A stretch of 34,528 nucleotides of DNA from 2-12-FULL-60-25 sp964638165 (GCA_964638165.1 CAZWYJ010000002.1:1-34528), one strand, 5' to 3'; shown: positions 13,186 through 21,097, numbered from the stretch's first letter. The notes: generated by a model not told the origin, from the sequence alone. Translations and numbers: made by a program.

Positions 13186-15077
13186 ATGCCACGAGAATAT
13201 TCCCTTGAACTCACCCGAAACTTCGGGATCATCGCACACATTGACGCCGGTAAAACGACGTGTTCTGAGCGCGTGCTTTTCTACACCGGAAAGAAGCACA
13301 AGATCGGTGAAGTGCACGAAGGTGAAGCGACCATGGACTGGATGGAGCAGGAGCAGGAGCGTGGTATCACGATCACGTCTGCGGCAACGACGTGTTTTTG
13401 GAAGGGGCATCGCATGAACCTCATTGATACGCCGGGACACGTGGACTTTACGATCGAAGTGGAGCGCTCGCTTCGCGTCCTTGATGGCGCCGTGACCGTG
13501 TTCGACGGCGTGGCTGGCGTGGAACCGCAGTCCGAGACCGTGTGGCGTCAGGCGGATAAGTACAATGTGCCTCGCATGTGTTTCGTGAACAAGCTTGACC
13601 GCACGGGTGCGGATTTTGAAAAGGACGTGCTTTCCATTCGCACGCGTCTCACGAAGCGCGCGTACCCGATTCAACTTCCGGTCGGAACGGAAGCGAATTT
13701 CAAGGGAATTATTGACCTCATCACGATGCGGACATTCGTGTATCAGGATGAAGTGGGCCAGGTGATTACGGAAGAAGATGTTCCTGCGGANNNNNNNNNN
13801 NNNNNNNNNNNNNNNNNNNNNNNNNNNNNNNNNNNNNNNNNNNNNNNNNNNNNNNNNNNNNNNNNNNNNNNNNNNNNNNNNNNNNNNNNNTGGAGCGTCA
13901 TGCGTCCGATGATGAGCCGTTCACGGCACTCGCGTTCAAGGTGATGACGGATCCGTACGTCGGGAAACTCATCTTTTTCCGCGTATACTCCGGAAAGGTT
14001 GCTTCCGGTTCTTATGTCTTGAATGCCACAACGGGCGAACGCGAGCGCTTGAGTCGCATCGTGCGCATGCACGCGAACTCGCGTGAAGAAGTGCAGGAAG
14101 TTTTTGCGGGTGAAATTGCGGCCGCAGTTGGTTTGAAAGGGACGTTCACGGGCCACACGCTTTGCGATGAGAAGAATGGCATCGTCCTCGAGAGCATTAA
14201 GGCTCCGGAGCCGGTCATCTCTATCGCCATTGAGCCAAAGACGAAAGCCGACCAGGACAAGATGGGCATCGCGCTCCAGAAGCTTTCGGAGGAAGATCCG
14301 TCATTCCGCGTGCATACGGATGAAGAAACGCTCCAGACCATCATCGAAGGCATGGGTGAGCTTCACCTTGATATCATCGTGGATCGCATGAAGCGCGAAT
14401 TCCAAGTCGAGGCGAATGTCGGAAAGCCACAGGTGGCCTACCGTGAAACGATTACGGGCGAAGCGGAAGCCGAAGGGAAATTCGTTCGTCAGTCCGGCGG
14501 TCGTGGTCAGTACGGTCATTGCTATATCCGCGTGAAGCCGCGCGAGAGCGGAGCGGGATACGAATTTATTGATGAGATCAAAGGTGGCGCGATTCCTCGC
14601 GAGTATATTCCGGCCGTGAACAAGGGAATCCAGGAAGCGATGACACGTGGCGTTCTTGCAGGCTATACGCTGCAGGACGTCTCCGTGACGCTCTATGACG
14701 GTTCTTTCCATGAGGTTGACTCTTCGGAAGCAGCCTTCAAGATCGCGGGCTCCATGGCCTTTCAGGAAGCGACTCGGCGCGCAGGTCTCGTGCTCCTCGA
14801 ACCGATGATGAAGCTCGAAGCGGTCACGCCGGAAGAATTCATGGGAGATGTGATCGGCGATTTGAACTCCCGCCGCGGACAGGTGCAGGAGATGACCGAG
14901 CGCAATGGCATGAAGATTATCGGCGCCCTCGTTCCGCTCGCGGAAATGTTCGGCTACGTCACGTCCCTCCGTTCGCTTTCCCAGGGTCGTGCATCCTCCA
15001 CCATGGAATTTGATCACTACGCGGCTACTCCTCGGAATGTCGCGGACGCGATCATCGAAGGCCGGAAGAAGAAATAG
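13186..15077 (+). CDS. fusA: Elongation factor G, interrupted by an assembly gap
   Basis: The translocase GTPase of the ribosome. The N-terminal G domain shows AHIDAGKTT (G1), RGITITSAAT (G2), DTPGHVDF (G3) and NKLDRTGAD (G4). After a run of 100 Ns the protein resumes at ERHASDDEPFTALAFKVMTDPYVG and continues through GRGQYGH (domain IV) to EMFGYVTSLRSLSQGRA (domain V). The start is the UAUG at 13186 (MPREYSLELTRN). The 201 residues before the gap and 395 after it leave about 100 residues missing from the usual 690-700. The frames on both sides agree only if the true gap length is 2 mod 3, so the 100 Ns are a placeholder. The gene is probably intact in the organism. Confidence 0.95.
13791..13890. 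other. Assembly gap (100 Ns)
   Basis: A run of exactly 100 Ns inside fusA. The surrounding coding frames are incompatible with a true length of 100, and comparison with typical EF-G suggests about 300 missing bases. Confidence 0.95.
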
Positions 15078-15084
15078 TCGTAGG

Positions 15085-15151
15085 GGCGGATCGCGATCCG
15101 CCGTTCCGTAGGGGCGAGGTTCCCTCGGTACGGCGGTCGCGACCGCCGTAC
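15085..15151. repeat. Two perfect GC-rich palindromes
   Basis: GGCGGATCGCGATCCGCC (15085-15102) and a 24-nt perfect palindrome at 15128-15151 centred on GGTCGCGACC lie close together, each preceded by a GTAGGGGCG- or GGTACGGCG-like lead-in. They follow fusA directly. The GTAGGGGCG theme is common in spacer repeats of several bacterial groups. Confidence 0.85.
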
Positions 15152-15174
15152 CCTTGCCCTCTTCAATCGAAGAT

Positions 15175-15205
15175 AAAAACTCTCTCGGAAACGGGGGAGT
15201 TTTTG
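15175..15205. terminator. Bidirectional-looking terminator after fusA
   Basis: AAAAACTCTCTCG-GAAA-CGGGGGAGTTTTT forms a hairpin with a GAAA loop and a T tract. It closes the str operon before the orphan gene at 15303. Confidence 0.8.
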
Positions 15206-15222
15206 AATTTCGTCCACTAAAC

Positions 15223-15250
15223 TTGACTTATCCTGAAAAAGCCGTATAAT
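15223..15250 (+). promoter_or_regulatory. Strong sigma70-type promoter of the 94-aa orphan gene
   Basis: TTGACT (15223-15228) and a perfect TATAAT (15245-15250) are 16 nt apart. The leader is about 47 nt and ends with GGGAG before the ATG. It is among the best consensus matches in the window. Confidence 0.8.
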
Positions 15251-15302
15251 CGGGGCACGTGTTTTTCTGGTTTTTCCCAAAACGAAAGAAGGGAGCACCT
15301 TA

Positions 15303-15587
15303 ATGACTGCAAAATTGACGAGTGGAAGAGGCCCTGGTTCGCCGTCCATGCCTTTTGGCCACGTGGCCATCGAACCGGCGGATTTGATCGAAGATGCTCC
15401 TGCGGCCTACGATCCGTTCAACCTGGATCTCGTTGGCGAGCTTTTCGATGGTGCGCTCGCCGCCAATAACCTCAATTTCGTGAGGGATATCCTCGCGCGA
15501 TCGAGGCATGACGTGGCGCTTCGCGATCAGCTTGGCGAAGACCGCATCGCCAATGCCAGGGCAATCCTTGGCGATCTCGCGGCCTAG
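15303..15587 (+). CDS. Hypothetical 94-aa protein
   Basis: I do not recognise this protein. It is acidic in the middle (EPADLIEDAPAAYDPFNLDLVGELFDG) and ends in a helical, arginine/alanine-containing half (RDILARSRHDVALRDQLGEDRIANARAILGDLAA). There is no transmembrane segment or cysteine. The strong promoter, the GGGAG ribosome site about 7 nt before the ATG and the dedicated terminator make it a well-supported, probably abundant monocistronic product. It sits between fusA and tuf, where core genes are normally adjacent, so it is an insertion into the translation cluster. Confidence 0.75.
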   Translation: MTAKLTSGRGPGSPSMPFGHVAIEPADLIEDAPAAYDPFNLDLVGELFDGALAANNLNFVRDILARSRHDVALRDQLGEDRIANARAILGDLAA

Positions 15588-15619
15588 CCACACCGTCCCG
15601 ATGAACATTGGGACTCTCC

Positions 15620-15655
15620 GGAATCCTGCGTGCCTACGACGCAGGATTCTTCAAT
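15620..15655 (+). terminator. Terminator of the 94-aa gene
   Basis: GAATCCTGCG (15621-15630) and CGCAGGATTC (15640-15649) are perfect complements around a 9-nt loop, followed by TTCAATT. A smaller GTCCC/GGGAC hairpin precedes it. Confidence 0.7.
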
Positions 15656-15703
15656 TACCCGAAATGCGAAATACGAGTCCCGATCTACGATTCTGTCCCC
15701 ATC

Positions 15704-15732
15704 TTGTCAGGAAAAATCGTCCGTGGTCTTAT
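15704..15732 (+). promoter_or_regulatory. Promoter of the 115-aa orphan gene
   Basis: TTGTCA (15704-15709) and TCTTAT (15727-15732) are 17 nt apart. The predicted start is about 2 nt before the ATG at 15741, another near-leaderless arrangement. Confidence 0.5.
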
Positions 15733-15740
15733 GTCCCTGT

Positions 15741-16088
15741 ATGAGCCTCGCTTCTATTCTTGATACTGCCCGAAAATTGGGTATCCCCGTCGTCATAACA
15801 AATGATCAGGGGCTTGCCCCGCAAGTCGTTATGCCTTTTGAGGATTTCGCCTCCATGGTGGGCGTAACCACTCCCTCAAGGGAGCGTAAACCTCGATTGA
15901 CGTCAATTCCGAAGACGAAAGACGAGGTCATTCAGGCGCTCGAAGGTCTCAAAGGAGAACGGATTCCGGATGACGAGATCTTCGACGTCTCCGTGGAAGA
16001 GGAGGTCGTCGCCGAGCCATCGGAGGCCGATCAGTTGCTCGAAGACCACTTCTATTTCGAACAGCTCGATGACAAAGAAAGCCCGTAA
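15741..16088 (+). CDS. Hypothetical 115-aa protein
   Basis: I do not recognise the family. The N-terminus (SILDTARKLGIPVVITNDQGLAPQVVMPFEDFASMVG) looks like a small compact alpha/beta domain. A lysine/arginine-rich linker (PSRERKPRL) leads to a strongly acidic C-terminal tail (VSVEEEVVAEPSEADQLLEDHFYFEQLDDKE). Alternating basic and acidic halves suggest a protein-protein adaptor, perhaps on or near the ribosome, but this is speculation. The start at 15741 is a UAUG placed right after a promoter; an upstream in-frame ATG at 15630 overlaps the preceding terminator and is rejected. Confidence 0.7.
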   Translation: MSLASILDTARKLGIPVVITNDQGLAPQVVMPFEDFASMVGVTTPSRERKPRLTSIPKTKDEVIQALEGLKGERIPDDEIFDVSVEEEVVAEPSEADQLLEDHFYFEQLDDKESP

Positions 16089-16105
16089 AACGGGACTTTC
16101 TTTAT
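16074..16105. terminator. Terminator before tuf
   Basis: AGAAAGCCCGT and ACGGGACTTTCT pair around AAA, followed by TTTATA. The left arm overlaps the stop of the preceding gene. The A/T flanks let it work in both directions. Confidence 0.75.
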
Positions 16106-16163
16106 ACGTAAAGGTATCTTTCCGTTTTTATTTTTTGGCTTCATTAAGGCAAGAATACGACCC

Positions 16164-16192
16164 TTGCGTTCCAAGGAGAGTGGTGATATACT
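16164..16192 (+). promoter_or_regulatory. Promoter of tuf
   Basis: TTGCGT (16164-16169) and TATACT (16187-16192) are 17 nt apart. The leader is about 36 nt and lacks a Shine-Dalgarno sequence near the ATG. Confidence 0.75.
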
Positions 16193-16234
16193 CCTCCTAC
16201 TTAATTGAAGCTCTCTTAATTCCCACGTATTCCT

Positions 16235-17425
16235 ATGGCGGAAAAATTTGATCGTAAAAAGCCACACGTTAACGTTGGTACTATCGGCCACGTTGACCAC
16301 GGCAAAACAACCCTCACGGCTGCGATCGTGACGGTGCTGTCCCAGAAGGGATTGGCCCAGGCTCGCGGCGTGGATGCTTTTGATAAAGCACCTGAATCCA
16401 AGTCTCGCGGTATCACCATCGCGACGGCGCACTGCGAGTATGAAACGGAAAGCCGTCACTACGCGCACGTGGACTGCCCAGGACACGCGGACTACATCAA
16501 GAACATGATCACGGGCGCCGCTCAGATGGACGGTGCTATTCTCGTTGTTTCCGCAACGGATGGTCCGATGCCTCAGACCTCTGAGCACATCCTTCTCGCT
16601 CGTCAGGTTGGCGTGCCGGAGATCGTCGTATTCCTCAACAAGGTTGACATGGTTGATGATGCGGAATTGATTGATCTCGTGGAAGAAGAGGTTCGTGAGC
16701 TTCTCAACAAGTTCGAATTCGACGGCGCGAATGCCACAATCATTCGCGGTTCCGCTTTGAAGGCCCTTCAGAATCCAACGGACGAAGCCGCGACGAAGCC
16801 GGTTTGGGATCTCATGAATGCCCTTGATACGCGCATTCCGGAGCCGGTTCGTGAAACGGATAAGCCATTCCTGATGCCGATCGAAGACGTCTTCTCCATT
16901 GAAGGTCGCGGAACAGTGGCCACGGGACGTATCGAGCGCGGTATCGTCAATATCAACGAAGAAGTTTCGATCGTTGGTCTTCGCGAGGAGCCGATGAAGA
17001 CGGTGGTCACCGGTATCGAAATGTTCAACAAGTCTTTGGACGAAGGTCGTGCTGGCGATAATGCCGGCTTGCTCCTTCGTGGCGTAAAGAAGGAGGAATT
17101 GGAGCGCGGCATGGTTCTCGCCAAGCCGGGTTCGATCACGCCACATACGGAATTCGAAGCTCGTGTCTACGCCCTCACGAAGGAAGAAGGTGGTCGCCAT
17201 AAGCCCTTCTTCAAGGGATACAAGCCACAGTTCTACATCCGAACAACGGACGTGACGGGAGAAGTGACTCTTCCGGCTGGAACGGAAATGGTCATGCCTG
17301 GAGACACTACGGATATCACGGTAAAGCTCATCATGCCGGTCGCGATCGAAGAGAAGATGAAGTTCTCCATCCGCGAAGGCGGAAAGACCGTCGGTGCCGG
17401 TAGTGTGACGAAGATCATCAAGTAA
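16235..17425 (+). CDS. tuf: Elongation factor Tu
   Basis: Delivers aminoacyl-tRNA to the ribosome as a GTP complex. The 396-residue protein has GHVDHGKTT (18-26, G1), RGITIATAHCEYE (G2), DCPGHADY (G3), NKVDMVDD (G4) and a complete domain II/III ending SVTKIIK. Length equals the family norm. The start at 16235 is a UAUG. It is separated from fusA by two orphan genes and has its own promoter, unlike the usual fusA-tuf pairing. A GC-rich hairpin without a T tract lies between it and rpsJ. Confidence 0.99.
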   Translation: MAEKFDRKKPHVNVGTIGHVDHGKTTLTAAIVTVLSQKGLAQARGVDAFDKAPESKSRGITIATAHCEYETESRHYAHVDCPGHADYIKNMITGAAQMDGAILVVSATDGPMPQTSEHILLARQVGVPEIVVFLNKVDMVDDAELIDLVEEEVRELLNKFEFDGANATIIRGSALKALQNPTDEAATKPVWDLMNALDTRIPEPVRETDKPFLMPIEDVFSIEGRGTVATGRIERGIVNINEEVSIVGLREEPMKTVVTGIEMFNKSLDEGRAGDNAGLLLRGVKKEELERGMVLAKPGSITPHTEFEARVYALTKEEGGRHKPFFKGYKPQFYIRTTDVTGEVTLPAGTEMVMPGDTTDITVKLIMPVAIEEKMKFSIREGGKTVGAGSVTKIIK

Positions 17426-17439
17426 TGCTGAGCCGTCCT

Positions 17440-17492
17440 GGGGCGGCAACCTCTCCACCTCGCCATTGGTGGGATCGAGGGGTTGCCGCCCC
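17440..17492 (+). repeat. GC-rich hairpin between tuf and rpsJ
   Basis: GGGGCGGCAACC with CTC (from 17440) pairs with GAGGGGTTGCCGCCCC ending at 17492. A short run of bases separates it from the rpsJ start and no T tract follows, so processing or stability control is more likely than termination. Confidence 0.7.
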
Positions 17493-17509
17493 GGGCGGAC
17501 AAGAATCTC

Positions 17510-17845
17510 ATGGCTGAAGCTAAGAAGGCAAAGAAAGAAGAATCGCATCGCGTCCGCATCAAGATCCGCGCGTATGATCACAAGATCATTGATCAATCAA
17601 CGCGCACGATCATTGATACGGCAGAGCGCTCCGGTGCTCACGTGATCGGGCCAGTGCCGCTCCCGACGGAAAAGAAGAAGTGGACCGTGAACCGCTCCAC
17701 CTTCGTCCACAAGGGCGCGCGTGAACAGTTCGAAATGCGTATTCACAAGCGGATCGTTGATATCCTCGATCCGAACGCAAAAACCATTGACGCTCTTACG
17801 AGTTTGAATCTTCCGGCTGGGGTAGACGTCGAAATCAAAATGTAA
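17510..17845 (+). CDS. rpsJ: Small ribosomal subunit protein uS10
   Basis: A 30S head protein (NusE), also part of antitermination complexes. The core RIKIRAYDHKIIDQSTRTIIDTA and HVIGPVPLPTEKKKWTVNRSTFVHKGAREQFEMRIHKR match the family. The start is placed at 17510 (MAEAKKAKKEES) to give 111 residues. An upstream ATG at 17483 would translate the hairpin region and is rejected. It heads the S10 operon, but the next gene, rplC, is 470 nt away instead of adjacent. A palindromic element begins on its stop codon. Confidence 0.96.
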   Translation: MAEAKKAKKEESHRVRIKIRAYDHKIIDQSTRTIIDTAERSGAHVIGPVPLPTEKKKWTVNRSTFVHKGAREQFEMRIHKRIVDILDPNAKTIDALTSLNLPAGVDVEIKM

Positions 17846-17920
17846 AAATGTTTTGAAAAAAGCGACTTGCTTTCCCGATGGACATCGGGAAGCACAATTC
17901 ATCTTTTTTCAAAACATTTT
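17845..17920 (+). repeat. Two-tier palindromic element E1 on the rpsJ stop codon
   Basis: The outer arms 17845-17862 and 17903-17920 are perfect 18-nt inverted repeats. Next to them are CGACT on the left and ATTCAT on the right, which do not fully pair. The inner hairpin is CCCGAT-GGAC-ATCGGG. The left arm begins on the last base of the rpsJ TAA. Confidence 0.85.
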
Positions 17921-17924
17921 CCAC

Positions 17925-18136
17925 ACAGTAAAACGTTCCTCTGCGGAACGGTTCCCAAGGAGTAAGTTGCTTCCCTCGCGTGATAGATGCGGATGAGAGG
18001 GATAATCGCCACGAGCGAATGTGGCGTTACGGCAGAACCTCCCTGAAGTGAATCGCGACGCAGCGCATCTAAAACAGCAAAGAACAGCGTGTTCGTGCGA
18101 TCACTCGTGCGACATGCGAGCCTTGTTCGCTCCGAG
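17925..18136 (+). ncRNA. Candidate structured leader or small RNA upstream of rplC
   Basis: No gene is seen here. Local hairpins include CGTTCC/GGAACG (about 17934-17950), TCCCTC (17972-17977)/GAGGGA (17996-18001) and CGCCAC (18007-18012)/GTGGCG (18021-18026). A longer-range pairing GATGCG (17986-17991)/CGCATC (18064-18069) encloses two of them. The stretch ends in a strong terminator at 18137-18191. In other bacteria the S10 operon leader is controlled by uL4, so an autoregulatory role is possible, but no known motif is recognised. Confidence 0.35.
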
Positions 18137-18191
18137 GCCAGAGGATCGCGTCCCGACATTCATTCGTCGAGACGTAATCCTCTGGCTTTTT
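18137..18191 (+). terminator. Long-stem terminator upstream of rplC
   Basis: GCCAGAGGAT (18137-18146) pairs with ATCCTCTGGC (18177-18186). An inner CGTCCCGAC/GTCGAGACG stem has one mismatch, and TTTTT follows. It splits rpsJ from the rest of the S10 operon, so rplC needs readthrough or a new promoter. Confidence 0.8.
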
Positions 18192-18291
18192 CCGTGCCTG
18201 ACGGCGTGGATGGAAAGCGCAGGGTGGAGGACGGTGCCTTTTTGAGGCGATCGTCTTCTGCAGAGAGAGGGGATTCACTCACACAAGAGAC

Positions 18292-18308
18292 GTCCTCAAT
18301 CCGAGGAC
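18292..18308 (+). promoter_or_regulatory. Hairpin hiding the rplC ribosome-binding site
   Basis: GTCCTC (18292-18297), loop AATCC and GAGGAC (18303-18308) form a perfect hairpin. GAGGA, the only good Shine-Dalgarno-like sequence at an S10-operon start, is inside the right arm, 8 nt before the rplC ATG. Confidence 0.55.
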
Positions 18309-18315
18309 CAATCCT

Positions 18316-18915
18316 ATGAAATTTATTCTTGGTCGAAAAATCGAAATGTCGCAGGTTTACCGTCCTGATGGGACGGTTGTTCCGGTGACGCTCGTTGAGG
18401 CCGGGCCATGCGTTGTCACGCAGGTCAAGACCGACGATCGTGATGGGTATGCGGCTGTTCAGCTCGGCTTTGTGCCACGCCGGACGATCTCCAAGCCCCA
18501 ACAGGGGCACTTGAAGGATCTTCCGCCTTTTTCCGTTCTGCGTGAATTTCGCGTGAACGAGAATCCGGAAATCAAGCGTGGAGACGCTGTATCCGCAACG
18601 GTCTTTGCACCCGGGGACGTCATCCATGTTAGCGGAACGTCAAAAGGTCGCGGATTCCAGGGTGTTGTGAAGCGCCACGGATTCCATGGTCAGAAAGCAA
18701 CGCATGGTCATAAAGATCAGCTTCGCGCACCCGGAAGTATCGGCGCCGGTGGCGTTCAGCACGTCTTCAAAGGAACGCGCATGGCCGGTCGAATGGGCGA
18801 TGAGCGCATCACGGTTCAGAATCTCGAAGTGGTTGAAGTCCGTGGCGATGTCATTGCCATAAAAGGGGCTGTTCCCGGTGCGCGTAATAGCATTGTTGAG
18901 ATCGTATCCCCATAA
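18316..18915 (+). CDS. rplC: Large ribosomal subunit protein uL3
   Basis: An early-assembly 50S protein whose loop reaches the peptidyl-transferase centre. The 199-residue protein has the N-terminal FILGRKIEMSQVY, GTSKGRGFQGVVKRHGFHG (the conserved 23S-binding segment), and GSIGAGGVQHVFKGTRMAGRMG (the central tip, with Q in the methylated position). It has a Shine-Dalgarno GAGGA in a hairpin. It is followed 2 nt later by rplD. Confidence 0.98.
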   Translation: MKFILGRKIEMSQVYRPDGTVVPVTLVEAGPCVVTQVKTDDRDGYAAVQLGFVPRRTISKPQQGHLKDLPPFSVLREFRVNENPEIKRGDAVSATVFAPGDVIHVSGTSKGRGFQGVVKRHGFHGQKATHGHKDQLRAPGSIGAGGVQHVFKGTRMAGRMGDERITVQNLEVVEVRGDVIAIKGAVPGARNSIVEIVSP

Positions 18916-18917
18916 AT

Positions 18918-19547
18918 ATGCCTAAGGTATCTGTATACAATGTGCAGGGCAAAACGGTTGGCGACATGGAATTGAATGGCGCGCATTTTGGCGTGGCCGT
19001 AAAGCAGAGTCTCATCCATGAGGCTGTGATTGCGCAGGAAGCGAATGCTCGCCGTCCGATCGCCCACACGAAGACACGAGGCGAAGTCCGTGGAGGCGGG
19101 AAGAAGCCTTGGAAGCAAAAGGGGACCGGTCGCGCTCGTCACGGCTCCATCCGCTCTCCGATCTGGGTTGGCGGCGGAATTACATTCGGTCCGCGCAATG
19201 AGCGTCGTTTTGGCGTGAAGATAAACCGGAAGGCCAAGAAGAAAGCTTTGTTCATGGCGCTTTCCGACAAGCTCGCTCACGAGAAATTGTTCGTCACGGA
19301 ATCATTCAGCGGGACTTCGGCGAAGACGAAGGCGTTCGCCTCCTTCATCGCCACCCTCCCGGGGAAGCGGACGACATTGTACGTCATTCCGTCATCCCGG
19401 CCGGAATTGGTCCGTGCGGCGCGAAACCTCAATCAGGTATTCGTGATGACGGCGAACAGCTTAAATGTGGTTGATGTTCTTCGATATGACGCGGTCGTCT
19501 TTGAGAAAGACGCGATCGGCGCATTCGAGACCCTCCACGCGGCATAA
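18918..19547 (+). CDS. rplD: Large ribosomal subunit protein uL4
   Basis: A 50S protein whose extended loop lines the exit tunnel. In enterobacteria it also represses its own operon. The 209-residue protein shows the tunnel-loop signature AHTKTRGEVRGGGKKPWKQKGTGRARHGSIRSPIWVGGG and the C-terminal TANSLNVVDVLRYDAVVFEKDAI. It starts at a UAUG 2 nt after the rplC stop, with no Shine-Dalgarno, so it probably relies on coupling. It ends 5 nt before rplW. Confidence 0.98.
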   Translation: MPKVSVYNVQGKTVGDMELNGAHFGVAVKQSLIHEAVIAQEANARRPIAHTKTRGEVRGGGKKPWKQKGTGRARHGSIRSPIWVGGGITFGPRNERRFGVKINRKAKKKALFMALSDKLAHEKLFVTESFSGTSAKTKAFASFIATLPGKRTTLYVIPSSRPELVRAARNLNQVFVMTANSLNVVDVLRYDAVVFEKDAIGAFETLHAA

Positions 19548-19552
19548 ATGCT

Positions 19553-19942
19553 ATGGCACTACTCGAACGATTAACCAAGAAAAAGGCACCGGCGAAGAAG
19601 GTGACGAAGGCTGAAACCGAGTCGCCGAAGGAGGTGAAGGTCGCAAGCGCACGCGCTGCGGATTTTGCCGGCCTGCTTTTGAAGCCCCACGTCAGCGAGA
19701 AGGCTGCCGTGAAGGCAGACAAGGGAATTTACATTTTCGATGTCCCGGTGAGCGCGAACAAAATCGAAGTCCGCAAGGCGGTTGAGGCGATCTATGGCGT
19801 GAATGTGGTTGCGGTTCGTACGCAGCGCGGAATTGGAAAGATCGTCCGCCGTGGTCGAACGGTCGGTCGGCGCAATGCGTGGAAGAAGGCATTGGTCGAA
19901 TTGAAGCCCGGTCAAACACTGACCCTCATCGAGGGCGTCTAG
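19553..19942 (+). CDS. rplW: Large ribosomal subunit protein uL23
   Basis: A 50S protein at the tunnel exit that docks SRP and trigger factor. The family core (LLKPHVSEKAAVKADKGIYIFDVPVSANKIEVRKAVEAIYGVNVVAVRTQ) is preceded by a lysine/alanine-rich N-terminal extension of about 40 residues (TKKKAPAKKVTKAETESPK). This makes 129 residues against the usual 95-100. The extension is probably flexible. The UAUG start at 19553 is 5 nt after the rplD stop. Confidence 0.97.
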   Translation: MALLERLTKKKAPAKKVTKAETESPKEVKVASARAADFAGLLLKPHVSEKAAVKADKGIYIFDVPVSANKIEVRKAVEAIYGVNVVAVRTQRGIGKIVRRGRTVGRRNAWKKALVELKPGQTLTLIEGV

Positions 19943-19946
19943 AAAT

Positions 19947-20792
19947 ATGCCGATTAAGAACTATCGTCCTACAACAAATGCGCGCCGGAAATCATCCGTG
20001 CAGGATTTTTCCGATATCACTCGTACGGAGCCTGAGAAGTCGCTGATCGTCACAAAGCATCAGAAGGCCGGACGAAACAGCTATGGTCGCATTACGGTTC
20101 GTCATCGTGGTGCCGGAAACAAGCGCTTCATCCGCACGGTGGATTTTCGTCGCGAGAAGTATGATATCCCGGCGAAGATTGATTCTATTGAGTACGATCC
20201 GAATCGTGGTGCGCGCATTGCGCTCCTCGTATACAAGGATGGGGAGAAGCGCTACATGCTTGCTCCGCAGGGTATGAAGGTTGGCGATGTTGTCGTGTCA
20301 ACGAAGACGCAGAAGATCGAAGTGACGCCGGGAAATCGCCTCCCACTTGAACATTTGCCTGTTGGTATTTTTGTTCACTCCGTGGAGTTGCAACCCGGCA
20401 AGGGTGGGCAGATCGCCCATGGAGCCGGCGCGAACATTCAGATTATGGCCGTAGAAGGGCAATATGCCACGCTGAAGTTTCCGTCCGGCGAGGTTCGCAT
20501 GGTACCGAAATCCTGTTCTGCAACGGTTGGGGCGGTGTCGAATCCGGATTGGCGTTTGATCCGTTGGGGCAAAGCCGGTCGAATGCGCCATCGGAATGTT
20601 CGCCCGACGGTTCGCGGAAAGGTGATGAACCCGGTTGATCACCCGCACGGCGGAGGCGAAGGTCGGAACCCGATCGGATTGAAGCGGCCGAAGACGCCAT
20701 GGGGTCGCGCTGCCCTTGGCGTGAAGACGCGCAAGCAGAAGCATCCGACGAACGCATTGATTCTCCAGCGTCGAAAGAATAAGAAGCGCTAA
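19947..20792 (+). CDS. rplB: Large ribosomal subunit protein uL2
   Basis: A large 50S protein at the interface near the peptidyl-transferase centre, needed for subunit association. The 281 residues carry GRITVRHRGAGNKRFIRTVDF, the GKAGRMRHRNVRPTVRGKVMNPVDHPHGGGEGRNP segment with the essential histidine, and a basic C-terminus LQRRKNKKR. Length is normal. It starts at a UAUG with no Shine-Dalgarno and lies between rplW and rpsS. Confidence 0.99.
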   Translation: MPIKNYRPTTNARRKSSVQDFSDITRTEPEKSLIVTKHQKAGRNSYGRITVRHRGAGNKRFIRTVDFRREKYDIPAKIDSIEYDPNRGARIALLVYKDGEKRYMLAPQGMKVGDVVVSTKTQKIEVTPGNRLPLEHLPVGIFVHSVELQPGKGGQIAHGAGANIQIMAVEGQYATLKFPSGEVRMVPKSCSATVGAVSNPDWRLIRWGKAGRMRHRNVRPTVRGKVMNPVDHPHGGGEGRNPIGLKRPKTPWGRAALGVKTRKQKHPTNALILQRRKNKKR

Positions 20793-20797
20793 ATGAT

Positions 20798-21097
20798 ATG
20801 TCTCGCAGTCTCAAAAAAGGTCCATACGTGGACGTGAAGCTCATGAAGAAAGTGTCCAAGCTCTCGGCTGGCGACAAGACGCCAATCAAGACGTGGGCGC
20901 GAGCCTCTACCATTACACCGGAAATGGTCGGATTTGTGTTCGCCGTTCATAACGGCAAGCAACACATCACGGTCGTTGCAACGGAAAACATGGTCGGCCA
21001 TAAGCTTGGCGAATTCGCTCCGACGCGCAAGTTCACCCGTCATGGGGGAAAGATGATGAAGGAACTTGAGCAGAAGAGTCAGACGCCATCCTCCTAA
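20798..21097 (+). CDS. rpsS: Small ribosomal subunit protein uS19
   Basis: A 30S head protein near the A-site finger. The 99 residues show the family opening MSRSLKKGPYVDVKLMKKV, then TWARASTITPEMVGFVFAVHNGKQHITV and GHKLGEFAPTRKFTRHGG. The UAUG start is 5 nt after the rplB stop. The C-terminus (QKSQTPSS) is slightly longer than in E. coli. Confidence 0.98.
   Translation: MSRSLKKGPYVDVKLMKKVSKLSAGDKTPIKTWARASTITPEMVGFVFAVHNGKQHITVVATENMVGHKLGEFAPTRKFTRHGGKMMKELEQKSQTPSS

Noticed and set aside
15628..15740. Upstream extension of the 115-aa gene to 15630
   Set aside because: It would be translated through a terminator hairpin and the promoter; the 15741 UAUG fits better.
16052..17596. 514-aa frame antisense to tuf
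   Set aside because: A shadow caused by strong codon bias in tuf; the plus-strand gene is certain.
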